Notes: a model not told the origin generated them from the letters alone. 59,690 nt of DNA from Candidatus Nitrotoga sp. M5 (GCF_927904885.1 NZ_CAKMNW010000027.1:1-59690); one strand, 5' to 3'. Counted from the stretch's first letter, positions 47,800 through 57,930 are shown. Made by a program: numbers and translations.

Positions 47800-49002
47800 A
47801 TGAATAACGTGATCCTTGTACTTAACGCCGGCTCCTCCAGTATAAAGTTTGGTATTTTTGCTACTGGTGTGGGAGACGATACGTTGACGCCTGGCTATCG
47901 CGGCCAGATCGCTAACATCGGACGCCATGCACACTTTGAGGTAACTCGTATCCACCACGATACTGACGAAAAGCTGGTGGATACAGAACTTTTGGTGGCT
48001 GATCACGAAGCTGCATTGCAAGCATTGCTGGCATGGTTTCAAGAACACGCAACTCACCTGAATTTTATTGCGGTTGGCCATCGAGTGGTCCACGGCGGGA
48101 CAATTTTTTCCACACCTGTCAGCATCGATGCCAAGGTATTAGAAATGCTGGAGGCACTGGTGCCGCTGGCGCCGCTGCATCAGCCGCATAACATAGCCGC
48201 CATCAAAGCATTCAGTCGAATCGATGCCGAAGTGCTGCAGGTCGCTTGCTTCGACACGGCTTTTCATCGCAGCATGCCAGCCGTGGCACAGAGCTTCGCA
48301 CTCCCACGCACACTGACAGCAGAGGGTGTGCGCCCTTATGGTTTTCATGGACTTTCGTATGAACATATAGCCAGTGTTCTGCCGAACGATCAGAAGTCAG
48401 GTACCGAAGATCGTGTGATTGTTGCTCATCTTGGTCACGGGGCAAGCCTGTGTGCCATGATCGGTCGCAGGAGTGTGGCGACCACTATGACATTCACGCC
48501 ACTGGATGGATTACCCATGTCAACACGATGCGGTAGCATTGATCCAGGCGTGTTGCTTTATCTCATGAATGAAAAGGGTTGGACGCCAGACATTGTCTCC
48601 GATCTATTGCATAACAAATCTGGATTGCTCGGCATGTCAGGTGTTAGTGGCGATATGCGTGAACTTTTAGCCAGTAACGATCCGCATTCAGCGGAAGCTG
48701 TTGATCTGTTTGTCTATCGTGTGGTGCGCGAAATTGGTTCACTGGCTGCTGCTGCAGGCGGGCTGGATATGCTTGTGTTTACCGGTGGCATCGGTGAACA
48801 TTCGAACATTATTCGCGAGCAGATCTGTCAGCCACTAAGCTGGCTTGGAGTGCAGATTGATTCGTCTGCAAACGCTGCTGGCAAATCACAGATAAGCCGA
48901 CAGGATAGCCTCGTATCCGTCAGGGTCATTCCTGCCGATGAGGAACTTGTTATCGCAAAGCATGCCTATGCTATGGCGCAGTCGATAACCCGGCGCAAAT
49001 GA
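47800..49002 (+). CDS. ackA: Acetate kinase
   Basis: Interconverts acetyl phosphate + ADP and acetate + ATP. The 400-aa protein shows [14 protein letters not shown] at the start, the GHRVVHGG motif, [11 protein letters not shown], the nucleotide-binding [11 protein letters not shown] and [13 protein letters not shown] 47800 begins exactly at the conserved N-terminus; the open frame reaches 47641. With the phosphoketolase 36 bp downstream it makes a complete route from xylulose-5-P or fructose-6-P to acetate with substrate-level ATP. Confidence 0.96.
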   Translation: MNNVILVLNAGSSSIKFGIFATGVGDDTLTPGYRGQIANIGRHAHFEVTRIHHDTDEKLVDTELLVADHEAALQALLAWFQEHATHLNFIAVGHRVVHGGTIFSTPVSIDAKVLEMLEALVPLAPLHQPHNIAAIKAFSRIDAEVLQVACFDTAFHRSMPAVAQSFALPRTLTAEGVRPYGFHGLSYEHIASVLPNDQKSGTEDRVIVAHLGHGASLCAMIGRRSVATTMTFTPLDGLPMSTRCGSIDPGVLLYLMNEKGWTPDIVSDLLHNKSGLLGMSGVSGDMRELLASNDPHSAEAVDLFVYRVVREIGSLAAAAGGLDMLVFTGGIGEHSNIIREQICQPLSWLGVQIDSSANAAGKSQISRQDSLVSVRVIPADEELVIAKHAYAMAQSITRRK

Positions 49003-49037
49003 CGTTAACACTGCATTCGAAATGCGAGGAACAAAAA

Positions 49038-51431
49038 ATGACAAAGAGAGCAGACAAAATTACAGTCAATGATGCGCCCCTGAGTGCCGATGAGTTACAG
49101 AATACCGATGCCTACTGGCGCGCCTGTAACTATCTTGCCGCTTGCATGATTTATCTGCAGGCGAACCCATTACTGCGCAAGCCGCTAGAATTTGAGCACA
49201 TCAAAAATCGCCTGCTCGGCCACTGGGGTGCAAGCCCCGGACTGTCGTTTATGTATGTACACATGAACCGGCTGATCAACAAATATGATCTGAATGCTAT
49301 TTTCCTTGCTGGCCCTGGTCATGGTGCGCCCGGAGTGCTGGCGCCGGTGTATCTGGAAGGCGCTTATTCTGAGGTCTATCCGGACATGAGCGAGGATGAG
49401 GAGGGCATGCGACGGTTCTTCAAGCAGTTTTCCTTTCCCGGTGGCATCGGCAGTCATTGTACGCCGGAAATGCCTGGCTCAATCCATGAAGGTGGCGAGC
49501 TAGGTTACAGTGTATCGCACGCCTTCGGAGCAGCATTTGACAATCCAGATCTTATTGTTACCGTGGCTGTTGGAGATGGCGAGGCTGAGACCGGTCCGTT
49601 GGCCACATCCTGGCATTCCAGCAAGTTTTTGCATCCGGTGCGTGACGGTGCGGTGCTGCCGATTCTTCATCTGAACGGCTACAAAATTAATAATCCGAGT
49701 ATTCTGGCGCGAGTCCCACATGACGAGTTGGAGAGCCTGTTTCGGGGTTATGGCTGGACACCTTACTTCGTCGAAGGCGACGACCCGAACATCATGCATC
49801 AGAAGATGGCCGCCACAATGGAGCGCTGTATACAACAGATTCGCGAGATTCAGGCACAGGCGCGCAATGGCGGTGCAGTTACTCGCGCACATTGGCCGAT
49901 GATTGTTTTACGCACGCCCAAAGGCTGGACCGGGCCGAAGGAAGTGGATGGCCACAAGGTCGAAGGTTACTGGCGCGCGCACCAGGTACCATTGTCCGGC
50001 CTGCACGGCAACCCTGAACATATGCAGCAACTTGAAAGCTGGTTACGCAGTTACCGGCCAGAAGAGCTGTTTGATGCGCAGGGCCGTCTGATACCCGAAT
50101 TGAAAGCGCTAGCGCCCAAAGGAGTGCGCCGCATGGGCGCCAACCCGCATGCCAACGGCGGTTTGTTGCGGCGTGATTTACGCATGCCGGATTTTCGCGA
50201 ATATACAATTGATGTCGCCAAACCTGGTAAGAGCAGCGCCATGAACACCAAACCACTGGGGGCCATGCTGCGAGATGTTATGCTCCAGAACATGGAAAAT
50301 TTTCGGGTTTTCGGTCCTGATGAAAACACCTCCAACAAACTGGACGCAGTTTACGAAGTGAGCAAGAAATTATGGTTGGCAGACTATCTTCCCGAAGACG
50401 ACGATGGTGGCGAACTCAGCCCCAATGGTCGTGTACTAGAGATGCTCTCAGAACATACCTTGGAAGGCTGGTACGAAGGTTATGTGCTTACCGGTCGTCA
50501 TGGTTTCTTCGCCACTTATGAGGCCTTCGTGCATGTTATCGATTCGATGTACAACCAACATGCCAAATGGCTGGCCATCTGCGAGGAGTTGCCTTGGCGT
50601 GCACCCATCGCCTCGATTAATCTACTCATTACTTCCACCGTCTGGCGTCAGGATCACAACGGATTTACCCATCAGGACCCAGGTTTTCTGGATGTCGTGA
50701 TTAACAAGAGCCCGAAGGTTACACGCATTTACCTGCCGCCGGATGTCAACTGTCTGCTGGCCACGGCCGACCATTGCCTGCGCAGTCACAATGACATTAA
50801 CGTCATCGTCTGCGACAAACAGATGCATATCCAGTACCTGGATAAAAATGCAGCTATTAAACACTGCACTAAAGGGCTGGGGATATGGAAGTGGGCAAGC
50901 AATGATGAGGGTTTCGAGCCGGACGCGGTGATGGTCGGCTGCGGTGACATCCCGACAAAAGAAGCGCTAGCTGCCACGGCTTTGCTGCGACAGCATTTTC
51001 CTGATCTCAAGGTTCGTTTTATTAACGTAGTGGATCTGTTTCGCATGACCTCGGAAAGTGAACATCCGCATGGCCTGTCCGACCGCGATTTTGACAGCCT
51101 GTTCACCATCAACAAACCCATCATTTTTAACTTCCACGGTTACCCATGGTTGATCCATCGCATGACATATCGTCGCACCAATCATAACAACCTGCATGTA
51201 CGTGGTTACAAAGAGCGCGGCAATATCAATACACCGCTGGATCTTGCGATCGAAAATGAGATCGATCGGTTTAGCCTTGCTATTGATGTTATCAACCGGG
51301 TGCCGCACTTACAAGTAGCAGGTGCTCACGTCAAAGAAAGTCTGCGCGATATGCAGATTGATTGTCGCCGTTATGCACATGAACATGGCATCGACAAACC
51401 AGAAGAACGTGACTGGGTGTGGCCGTATTGA
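49038..51431 (+). CDS. xfp: Phosphoketolase (xylulose-5-P/fructose-6-P)
   Basis: A TPP enzyme that splits xylulose-5-phosphate or fructose-6-phosphate with phosphate to acetyl phosphate and a triose or tetrose phosphate. The 797-aa protein has [20 protein letters not shown], the TPP-binding [19 protein letters not shown], and the C-terminal [22 protein letters not shown] and [14 protein letters not shown] motifs. ATG 49038 with GAGGAA upstream is preferred to ATG 48999, which overlaps the ackA stop and would add 13 atypical residues. It forms an operon with ackA. Confidence 0.96.
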   Translation: MTKRADKITVNDAPLSADELQNTDAYWRACNYLAACMIYLQANPLLRKPLEFEHIKNRLLGHWGASPGLSFMYVHMNRLINKYDLNAIFLAGPGHGAPGVLAPVYLEGAYSEVYPDMSEDEEGMRRFFKQFSFPGGIGSHCTPEMPGSIHEGGELGYSVSHAFGAAFDNPDLIVTVAVGDGEAETGPLATSWHSSKFLHPVRDGAVLPILHLNGYKINNPSILARVPHDELESLFRGYGWTPYFVEGDDPNIMHQKMAATMERCIQQIREIQAQARNGGAVTRAHWPMIVLRTPKGWTGPKEVDGHKVEGYWRAHQVPLSGLHGNPEHMQQLESWLRSYRPEELFDAQGRLIPELKALAPKGVRRMGANPHANGGLLRRDLRMPDFREYTIDVAKPGKSSAMNTKPLGAMLRDVMLQNMENFRVFGPDENTSNKLDAVYEVSKKLWLADYLPEDDDGGELSPNGRVLEMLSEHTLEGWYEGYVLTGRHGFFATYEAFVHVIDSMYNQHAKWLAICEELPWRAPIASINLLITSTVWRQDHNGFTHQDPGFLDVVINKSPKVTRIYLPPDVNCLLATADHCLRSHNDINVIVCDKQMHIQYLDKNAAIKHCTKGLGIWKWASNDEGFEPDAVMVGCGDIPTKEALAATALLRQHFPDLKVRFINVVDLFRMTSESEHPHGLSDRDFDSLFTINKPIIFNFHGYPWLIHRMTYRRTNHNNLHVRGYKERGNINTPLDLAIENEIDRFSLAIDVINRVPHLQVAGAHVKESLRDMQIDCRRYAHEHGIDKPEERDWVWPY

Positions 51432-51447
51432 TCAGCTTGCGCTGATC
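51430..51447 (+). terminator. Rho-independent terminator of ackA-xfp
   Basis: GATCAGC (51430-51436), loop TTGC, GCTGATC (51441-51447), then TTATTTATA. The stem begins inside the xfp stop codon. A mobile-element copy starts 10 bp after it. Confidence 0.7.
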
Positions 51448-51456
51448 TTATTTATA

Positions 51457-51828
51457 GGGCACCTCTAAAAATTCAATTTTGTGAGCAGCCGCTTCGCGGC
51501 TTGCCTGCTTACTCCTCTTCGTCACAATACTGCATCACTTTAAAAAATTATCACTTACATCTCAACCAAATGCCGCGCCAAAATTTTTTATTCATGCCTG
51601 CCTTACTTACAAACGTTGATGTTTTAAAATTTCCCTGATGTCATCACCTGGGTGATCTTCGATTCAATGCAATTGCTAACTGTTTTAGGCCTGAGCATTC
51701 AGGCTCAGTTAGCCATGCACCTGTTAAGCAAGAAAGCAATCAAGCCAGGATATCTAATGGAAGAATGAAGTAGAATATGTCAATAATTTTATACTTAATA
51801 AAGTCATTTGACCCATTATTATCTTTTT
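51457..51828 (+). repeat. MITE-like copy C plus downstream conserved tail (block repeated at 52541)
   Basis: It begins with the element left end GGGCACCTCTAAAAATTC and the GCAGCCGCTTCGCGGCTTG stem. It continues through the AT-rich core, but no right TIR is seen. From about 51620 the sequence (CTGATGTCATCACCTGGGTG, ...GAATGAAGTAGAATATGTC..., TTTGACCCATTATT) parallels 52690-52872. The whole block fills the gap upstream of the MarC-family gene. Confidence 0.7.
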
Positions 51829-51890
51829 AGTATTTTAAGAGTCCTGCCTTCTAAGGCAGCGTAAATAATTTTCAGTGTGGAATCAATGCA

Positions 51891-52499
51891 ATGGATTTAT
51901 TCAAATCAGCAGTTCTAATGTTTGTATTACTCAACCCATTTTTAGTCATTGTATATCTAGTTGATATGCTCGAAACATTAGAGAAGAAGCAGTTCGCAAA
52001 AACGCTGATTCAAGGTGCCATGATAGCGAGTGCAGTATTTTGCTGCTTTGCTATTGTGGGTGACTTCATTTTTTCAGGTATTGTACAAGCAGAATTTGCA
52101 TCCTTTCAAATATTTGGAGGGGTGGTTTTCCTGTTGATAGGACTGCAGTTCGTATTTCGGGGTCCGACAGCGATTGAAATATTAAGAGGCGGCTCAAAAG
52201 GCCTTGCAGGTGCAATTGCAATGCCCGTTTTGATCGGGCCTGGAACCATTGGCGCCAGTGTAATTATTGGCAAAAGACATGAGGCAATATATGCCAGCGC
52301 CATCATACTGATCGCAGTATTTACTTCAGTATTGATCATGCTTCTGCTCAAGGCATTGCATGATTACGTTCGTCCGCGCAACGAACCTCTGATCACAACG
52401 TATATAGGGGTTGCTGGGCGCATTATGGCACTATATGTGGGAACGGTGGCCGTAGATATGATCATGCAAGGCGTTCGGGTCTGGGCTAACATGTTTTAG
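51891..52499 (+). CDS. MarC-family integral membrane protein
   Basis: A 202-aa protein with six hydrophobic segments, in the MarC/UPF0056 family, function unknown. The motifs LLNPFLVIVYLVDMLE (usual NP near the N-terminus), FGGVVFLLIGLQF and AGAIAMPVLIGPGTIGASVI (the conserved P-x-GPG) are visible. It is preceded by the repeated intergenic block, whose tail ends 63 bp before the ATG. Confidence 0.88.
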   Translation: MDLFKSAVLMFVLLNPFLVIVYLVDMLETLEKKQFAKTLIQGAMIASAVFCCFAIVGDFIFSGIVQAEFASFQIFGGVVFLLIGLQFVFRGPTAIEILRGGSKGLAGAIAMPVLIGPGTIGASVIIGKRHEAIYASAIILIAVFTSVLIMLLLKALHDYVRPRNEPLITTYIGVAGRIMALYVGTVAVDMIMQGVRVWANMF

Positions 52500-52540
52500 C
52501 AAATTTGCAGGGGTTATTCTGATGCTATCAAGTGACTTTA

Positions 52541-52872
52541 GGGCGCCTCTAAAACTTCAATATTCGTCACTTCATGGCGTCTCATTAAACAATTAGATCA
52601 TGCATATCAACCATATACCGCAATCTATTTTTTACGCTTTCCTGGCTTCGCTTTAAAACTTGAATGTTTAAAAAGCACTTGATGTCAACATCTGGGTGGT
52701 CACCAATTAAATGCGATTGCTGACTACTTTAGACTTTAATCTTAAGGCTCAATTTGGCATGTCACCTGTTTGATAAATCAGCCATTAAGTAAGGATATCG
52801 AATTAACGATATGAAGTAGAATACGCCTGTAAATTTATTATTAAGTAAGTAACTTGTCCCATTATTTCTGCG
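52541..52872 (+). repeat. MITE-like copy D plus downstream conserved tail (block repeated from 51457)
   Basis: It begins GGGCGCCTCTAAAACTTC, lacks the GCGAGCAGCC stem of copy C, and keeps the core (CATATCAACCATATACCGC) and the tail (TTGATGTCAACATCTGGGTG ... ATGAAGTAGAATACGCC ... CTTGTCCCATTATT). The tail ends about 90 bp before the cysteine-synthase-like gene. It is diverged from, but clearly related to, 51457-51828. Confidence 0.7.
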
Positions 52873-52962
52873 TTAACAAAACTTGTTTATTAGCTGAATT
52901 CCCGCCTGCGCGAGAATGAAGAGCTTTCATTTTTTTCCCAACTTTTTTGAGCTAACTCCATC

Positions 52963-53847
52963 ATGCAAACTATTCTAGATGCTATCGGTTCGACACCACT
53001 AATTCAGATTGACGGAATCTGGGTCAAGCTGGAATTTCTTAACCCATCCGGCTCCATCAAGGCACGTATTGCAAAATACATGATAGAGCGCGCTGAAAGC
53101 GAAGGTTTGCTGAAACCAGGCGACACTATCGTGGAAGCGAGCAGCGGCAATACCGGTAACGCAATGAGCATGGTGGCCGCTGTCAAAGGCTACAAGATGC
53201 TGGTGTTAATGCCCAATGGATTGAGTCGTGAACGCACCGCGATCTCCCGTGCTTATGGTGCCGAGGTTCACATGATCGGGGATTTTCATGTCACCAATGC
53301 GCTGGCCGAAGTTAAAAAAATGGGGAATCTACCCGGTTATTTTGCCCCACAACAATTCGATAACGAATGGAACGTAGATGAGAACCGCGAGTGGTTAGCG
53401 CAAGAAATTCTGGAACAACTCCCTGATGGCGTAATCCCTGATGCAGTTGTCGGTGGCGTTGGTACCGGTGGCACCATTATCGGTGTAGGCCAGGCATTCA
53501 AGGCTGTTAATAAGGCATGCAAAGTTGTCGCGCTAGAACCTGGTGAGTCATGCACGATACTCTGTGGCGAGATCGGTAAGCACCTGATCGAAGGAATTGC
53601 CGACGGGTTTGTGCCCGGTATTATTGAACGCCACCGTGACTTGCTCGACGAAGTCGTCTCGGTCGAATCAGCAGAAGCTGTGCAGGAGATGCGCCGACTG
53701 GCGCGTGAGCATGGAATATTCGTCGGGCCATCATCTGGCGCGCACCTGATCGCTGCTCGAAAATTACGCGATCGGCACAAAATCGAACATATCGTCACAT
53801 TTTTCTGCGACAAGGGCGAGAAGTACATCAATAACTATTGGTTGTGA
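52963..53847 (+). CDS. Cysteine synthase family PLP enzyme
   Basis: A 294-aa O-acetylserine sulfhydrylase-like beta-replacement enzyme. The PLP Lys is in FLNPSGSIKARIA, the substrate loop is EASSGNTGNAMSM, and the phosphate loop is VGGVGTGGTIIG. FVGPSSGAHLIAA supplies the C-terminal serine. The spacing and the short N-terminus (starting at MQTILDAIGSTPLIQI) are closer to CysM/CBS-like members than to CysK. In-frame start ATG 52963. It stands alone between repeat copies, and its physiological substrate is not certain. Confidence 0.9.
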   Translation: MQTILDAIGSTPLIQIDGIWVKLEFLNPSGSIKARIAKYMIERAESEGLLKPGDTIVEASSGNTGNAMSMVAAVKGYKMLVLMPNGLSRERTAISRAYGAEVHMIGDFHVTNALAEVKKMGNLPGYFAPQQFDNEWNVDENREWLAQEILEQLPDGVIPDAVVGGVGTGGTIIGVGQAFKAVNKACKVVALEPGESCTILCGEIGKHLIEGIADGFVPGIIERHRDLLDEVVSVESAEAVQEMRRLAREHGIFVGPSSGAHLIAARKLRDRHKIEHIVTFFCDKGEKYINNYWL

Positions 53848-53858
53848 CAGAAGCCATA

Positions 53859-53899
53859 AGGCCTTACACACTACTCAACGGATGTTAAATGTAAGGCCT
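53859..53899. repeat. 10-bp inverted repeat after the cysteine-synthase-like gene
   Basis: AGGCCTTACA (53859-53868) and TGTAAGGCCT (53890-53899) are perfectly inverted around a 21-nt loop. There is no T tract after it, so a terminator function is uncertain. Confidence 0.45.
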
Positions 53900-53957
53900 G
53901 ACATCCGCTACTGTGGCTTAATGCTTAAACTTTGCAAGCTTCTAAATATTAAATAAA

Positions 53958-54137
53958 GGACACCACCAATAATTCAATTTTGCGAGCAGCCGCTATGCGG
54001 CTTATCTGCTAACCTCATTTCGTCACGATACTGCGTTACTCAAAAAAATCGTCGCTTACATATAAACAATATGTCGAGCTCAAGTTTTTTTACTCATGCC
54101 TTGTCTTGCTTAGATATTTTAATTTGTAGAGGCGCCC
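53958..54137 (+). mobile_element. MITE-like element, copy E (complete, 180 bp)
   Basis: Left end GGACACCACCAATAATTC, GCGAGCAGCC stem, core with CATATAAACAATATGTCG, right end AATTTGTAGAGGCGCCC. It is flanked by TAAA (53954-53957) and TAAT (54138-54141), a near-perfect 4-bp duplication. It ends 20 bp before the ATG of the next antiporter gene and so displaces any close promoter. Confidence 0.8.
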
Positions 54138-54157
54138 TAATGTCAGATAGGATTTAA

Positions 54158-55363
54158 ATGGATTTCTTACCAACATGGCCTATTGAATTTAATTCGATGA
54201 CCTCTTTCAGCATTTTGCTGGTCGCTGGCGCTATGGGAGGATATCTGGCCCATACGATACGTTGGCTACCCAGCATTACTGGCTTCATGCTTTTAGGTTA
54301 CATCGCAGGGCCAAGTGGGATGGACTTATTAAATGCAGATGCATTATCTTCGGCTCGCGTTATTATTGATATTGCACTTGGCCTGATTCTCTATAGATTA
54401 GGATTGTCACTCGATATCAAAGCAGTCTTTAAAAACCATTATCTACTCCTGGCCACGATTTTGGAGACGATTGCAACGTTACTGGCTGTTTATTTTGTTT
54501 TACGATATTTCGATGTTTCAGCTTTAACTGCTGCCATTGTTGCTGCCATCTGTACTTCGTCATCTCCAGCAGTACTGATTCACGTAGGACATGAGCTTGG
54601 CGCCAAGGGGCCTGTGACAGATTCCGCCAGTTCATTGGTGGCCTTGAATAATGTCATGTCTTTTCTAGTGTTTTCAGCCTTATTACCTGTTGCACATATG
54701 GAAGCAGATGCTTCATGGCTGGTGATTGTGTTCGAGCCTCTATATCGACTTCTTGGCTCTTTACTGCTGGCAGTCATTATTGCCTATGGGCTGCACTATT
54801 TAATCCTCGTCACAAAACAAGCAAAGCAATATCGTCTTGCATTAGTCGTAGGTGCCACCATGCTTGCCTTGGGTTTGGCAAATGCACTAGTGCTATCCAT
54901 TTTGTTTGCGCCACTCGCACTGGGTATTATTGTTCGCAACATTGAGCATGAAAATGTTATTTCCAAAATTGAGTTTGGTGAATCTTTCGAGCTTTTTTTC
55001 ATTGTCCTTTTTGTTTTTGCTGGCGCAAATTTGCATATCGATGAACTCGTTAAATATGCTCCCATTGCGATCGCATTGATTTTTGCCAGAGGGATATCCA
55101 AATGGTTAGGCGTATTTGTTGCCGCTAAATCATACAAGATGCCGACTCGATCAGCAGTTTCAACAGGGCTGTTGTTGATGCCAATGGCTGGTCTCGCAAT
55201 CGGCTTGGTTCAAACTACAAATCAACTATTCCCACAAGAGATAGCTACAGTATCGGCATTAGTATTTGGGGCCGTTGCCATACTTGAAACCATAGGTCCA
55301 CTGATTGTAGTTTGGGCTTTCAAGTATTCTGGTGAAGCGGATAAAAAAGAAATTAACGATTGA
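54158..55363 (+). CDS. CPA2-type cation:proton antiporter, no RCK domain
   Basis: A 401-aa protein that is almost entirely membrane, about 12 helices. SITGFMLLGYIAGPSGMDLL and IDIALGLILYRLGLSLDIK resemble the N-terminus of the Na+/H+ exchanger family (PF00999), and AICTSSSPAVLIHVGHELG the helix-4/5 crossing. It ends soon after the last helix, so there is no TrkA domain, unlike the antiporter at 32576. The cation is unknown. It is flanked on both sides by mobile-element copies (E and F). Confidence 0.87.
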   Translation: MDFLPTWPIEFNSMTSFSILLVAGAMGGYLAHTIRWLPSITGFMLLGYIAGPSGMDLLNADALSSARVIIDIALGLILYRLGLSLDIKAVFKNHYLLLATILETIATLLAVYFVLRYFDVSALTAAIVAAICTSSSPAVLIHVGHELGAKGPVTDSASSLVALNNVMSFLVFSALLPVAHMEADASWLVIVFEPLYRLLGSLLLAVIIAYGLHYLILVTKQAKQYRLALVVGATMLALGLANALVLSILFAPLALGIIVRNIEHENVISKIEFGESFELFFIVLFVFAGANLHIDELVKYAPIAIALIFARGISKWLGVFVAAKSYKMPTRSAVSTGLLLMPMAGLAIGLVQTTNQLFPQEIATVSALVFGAVAILETIGPLIVVWAFKYSGEADKKEIND

Positions 55364-55397
55364 TACTGCGATAAATTATTGAACTTGAGCTGCACTC

Positions 55398-55544
55398 TTT
55401 CCAAGCGAAAGTACCAAACTAAAGCGCGGCATATGGTTTATATGTAAGCGAAAAATTTTTCGAGCAATGCAGTATAGTGACGCAAAGGGGAAAGCAGGCA
55501 AGCTGCGAAGCGACTGCTCGCAAACTTGGATTTTATAGGTGTTC
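55398..55544 (-). mobile_element. MITE-like element, copy F (inverted, right end lost)
   Basis: Read on the minus strand from 55544: GAACACCTATAAAATCC, GCGAGCAGTCGCTTCGCAGC, CTTGCCTGCTTTCC, then GTCACTATACTGC and CATATAAACCATATGCCGCG. The order of blocks matches copies A and E. The far end near 55398 has no recognisable terminal repeat. Confidence 0.7.
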
Positions 55545-55726
55545 TGGATTTATCGGGTTCGAGCTTCCAATTGGGGGATGGAACGCCTTCGAGAATGATT
55601 ACTGACTAAGCGTTGCTGCACATAACAGCAACGCTTGCAAATAAAGGGGAACATCCTTTTTCCAGATATATCGTCAGCTTGGATTCTGGCAAAGCTTGCG
55701 CCAGCGTTTTCAAGCAAAATAAATTT

Positions 55727-56989
55727 TTATATCAGAAAAAATAACGCTGCAACAGCAGTCGGCGGCAACGCGCCCAGCAACAAACCGACAGCACCTATTG
55801 CTTCATCGTTAAAACCACGCCTGAGTAGTGCCACACCAGCCGGATTCGGCGCATTAGCAATCACGGTCAAGCCACCCCCAGCCACAGCACCTGCAACCAG
55901 CATATATTTTTCCTCATCTGACATGCCTACTATCAACGAACCCAGATAAGTGAGTGCTGCATTGTCTGTAATAGCGGTCAGTCCGAGGGCGCCAAAGAAT
56001 AAGGCCGTCGGGCCGAGATTAGAAACGATGGGTTGCAGCCACCATTGCTGCATACCGCCCAATACGACTAATCCAGCCAGAAAAAAACCGACCAGCAACC
56101 CCTCCTTGAGAATCAACGGGCTTTGAAAATCCTTATATGCTTGCGTATAACCAAGAAATAACAGGAATATCCCCAAAAAAAGCACAGGATGATGAGCCAA
56201 GGTGACTACAGCGGCCAAAAACGTCAAGTGGATTACGCTGACCAGCAATGGAACCTGGGGCTCGGAAGTATCAATTACGGATGGGCGCTTTTCGTGAATA
56301 TGCGAGCGCAACAAAAATGTGATTCCCGTCGCATTGATCAACACAGAAATGCATGCCTTCCAGCCAAAGGTTGATACCATAAACGCAGTATCCCAATTCC
56401 ATGCCGAAGCAACCATGAGCACCGGTGGTGCAGCGTAAGACGTGAGTGTGCCTCCAATTGAAACATTAACAAAAAGTACGCCCAGTGCGCCATATTTAAG
56501 CCATTCTGGAATTCCTTGCCGGAAAATCTGTGGTGCCAGCATCAATGCGGCAAGTGTCATGGCAGCGGGTTCAGTAATAAGTGAACCCATCAACGGCACA
56601 GCAGCCAAACCTAGCCAAGCTAACGCAAGGCTGGTACGCACCGGCGTCAGGCGTGCCACTTGCATCAATAAGAATCTGGCGACCTCCAATACTGGACGTG
56701 AAGCGGCTATCACCATTACGACAAATACGAACAAAGGCTCGGTATAATGGCGTGATTCAGCGTAAGCAATTGCTTCCGACCCACCTGACACCAGCGCCAT
56801 CACGACAATCAGAACGAAAGCCCAAAATCCGAAAACCACCTCAACTTCACCCAATAGATGGAACATGCCTCCATGTTTAGGGTAACGGTGAGCGAGACGT
56901 TCAAATGATTTTGCAGCAAATGTATGCAGCAACGCCAAGGCAAAAAGTCCTGCCCCAATAGCTTGCATAGTGGTAATTTCCATGTTCAT
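55727..56989 (-). CDS. Putative Na+/H+ antiporter, PF07399-type family
   Basis: A 420-aa membrane protein with about eleven helices. Its start is a conserved MQAIGAGLFALALLHTFAAKSFERLAHRYPKHGGMFHLLGEVEVVFG-type segment, followed by LITEPAAMTLAALMLAPQI and FVNVSIGGTLTSYAAPPVL. The C-terminal part has GLTAITDNAALTYLGSLIVG and LTVIANAPNPAGVALL, resembling ArsB/NhaD-like transporters. I assign it to the putative Na+/H+ antiporter family (Na_H_antiport_3); transport specificity is not established by sequence. It is convergent with the CPA2 gene. Confidence 0.83.
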   Translation of the reverse strand: MNMEITTMQAIGAGLFALALLHTFAAKSFERLAHRYPKHGGMFHLLGEVEVVFGFWAFVLIVVMALVSGGSEAIAYAESRHYTEPLFVFVVMVIAASRPVLEVARFLLMQVARLTPVRTSLALAWLGLAAVPLMGSLITEPAAMTLAALMLAPQIFRQGIPEWLKYGALGVLFVNVSIGGTLTSYAAPPVLMVASAWNWDTAFMVSTFGWKACISVLINATGITFLLRSHIHEKRPSVIDTSEPQVPLLVSVIHLTFLAAVVTLAHHPVLFLGIFLLFLGYTQAYKDFQSPLILKEGLLVGFFLAGLVVLGGMQQWWLQPIVSNLGPTALFFGALGLTAITDNAALTYLGSLIVGMSDEEKYMLVAGAVAGGGLTVIANAPNPAGVALLRRGFNDEAIGAVGLLLGALPPTAVAALFFLI

Positions 56990-57096
56990 ACCCTTAGTTC
57001 ATTGTCGATTGTGCGCGCATCATAAAGCAACTAGGCTTGTTACAGGCAATATGAAGCGAGGTTGTCGCAGTATGTTCACCTTGACCATACTCTTAC

Positions 57097-57275
57097 GGGC
57101 ACCTCTAAAAATTTAATCTTCGTCACAATATCGCGTGACTCGAAAAAAATTATCACTTGCATATCAAACATATGTTGTATTCAATTTTTTGCTCGCAACT
57201 TGTCTTGCCTGGCAACGGGGTAAGCTGGCAAGCTGCGAAGCGGCTGCTCAAAAAATTGAAATTTTAGAGGCGCCC
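57097..57275 (-). mobile_element. MITE-like element, copy G (complete, 179 bp)
   Basis: Left end GGGCACCTCTAAAAATTTAA, right end AATTTTAGAGGCGCCC, the best-preserved terminal inverted repeats of the set. Flanks are TTAC (57093-57096) and TTAA (57276-57279). The stem block (GCGAAGCGGCTGCTC) lies at the right end while the core keeps plus orientation. The two parts are therefore rearranged relative to copies A and E. Confidence 0.8.
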
Positions 57276-57499
57276 TTAATTTTGCCGGGTGTTTTGAGAC
57301 CATCCGAGTGCGAAAGATGAAAATGCAGACGCATTCCAGCTTGGTTGTAATGTTCAGTGAACGTGCCAATGATTTCGAATCTGCTCTTGTATATCCCCAC
57401 ACAAATGTTTGCGCGGAGGTGATGATAGAAGGCTTGACGTAGCGTTAATTTATGAAAAAAAATTATTTTGTACTGAAGAAATTTTACAGTTGCAAACCG

Positions 57500-57748
57500 T
57501 CATTGCGCAAGATGTGACTTACTATTTGGCTTGGGAATAAAAACTTTTTTTATGACGACCACAGGAATCTCACAATGAGCATCTTTGTAAGGACCACTCC
57601 CCCGCTCCCAACCATTGCCCGGAGAAGTTTGTGCGCAATATCGTCCGTCATTTGATTTGCTATTCCATTGATACCATAGAGCTGGAGCAGCGAAAGCTGG
57701 AACGCAAATAAATGAACAAATCACTAAAGTGGCAAATCTCGATTTCAT
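57500..57748 (-). CDS. Small secreted protein, unknown
   Basis: An 82-aa product with a signal peptide (ATLVICSFICVPAFA) preceded by AAGGAT at a good spacing. The mature part of about 60 residues is Trp/Tyr/Gly-rich (ALWYQWNSKSNDGRYCAQTS, then GNGWERGSGPYKDAHCEIPV), with two cysteines that could form a disulfide, and a basic tail. I do not recognise a family. It sits alone downstream of lysA on the same strand. Confidence 0.65.
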   Translation of the reverse strand: MKSRFATLVICSFICVPAFAAPALWYQWNSKSNDGRYCAQTSPGNGWERGSGPYKDAHCEIPVVVIKKVFIPKPNSKSHLAQ

Positions 57749-57930
57749 ATTTGCATCCTTATAAATACGTGACTTTACAGTCTCTGCTGAATCTGTGCTA
57801 AAAATTTAGACTAGTTTTTTCCAAGCAACATGTTCCATTTGTCAATCTATTCCCTTCGACGACTGATATTTTTCTGTGCGGCCTTCACGTCAACAGGAAA
57901 AATTGATGATGCACTATAACTTTTGTATGC

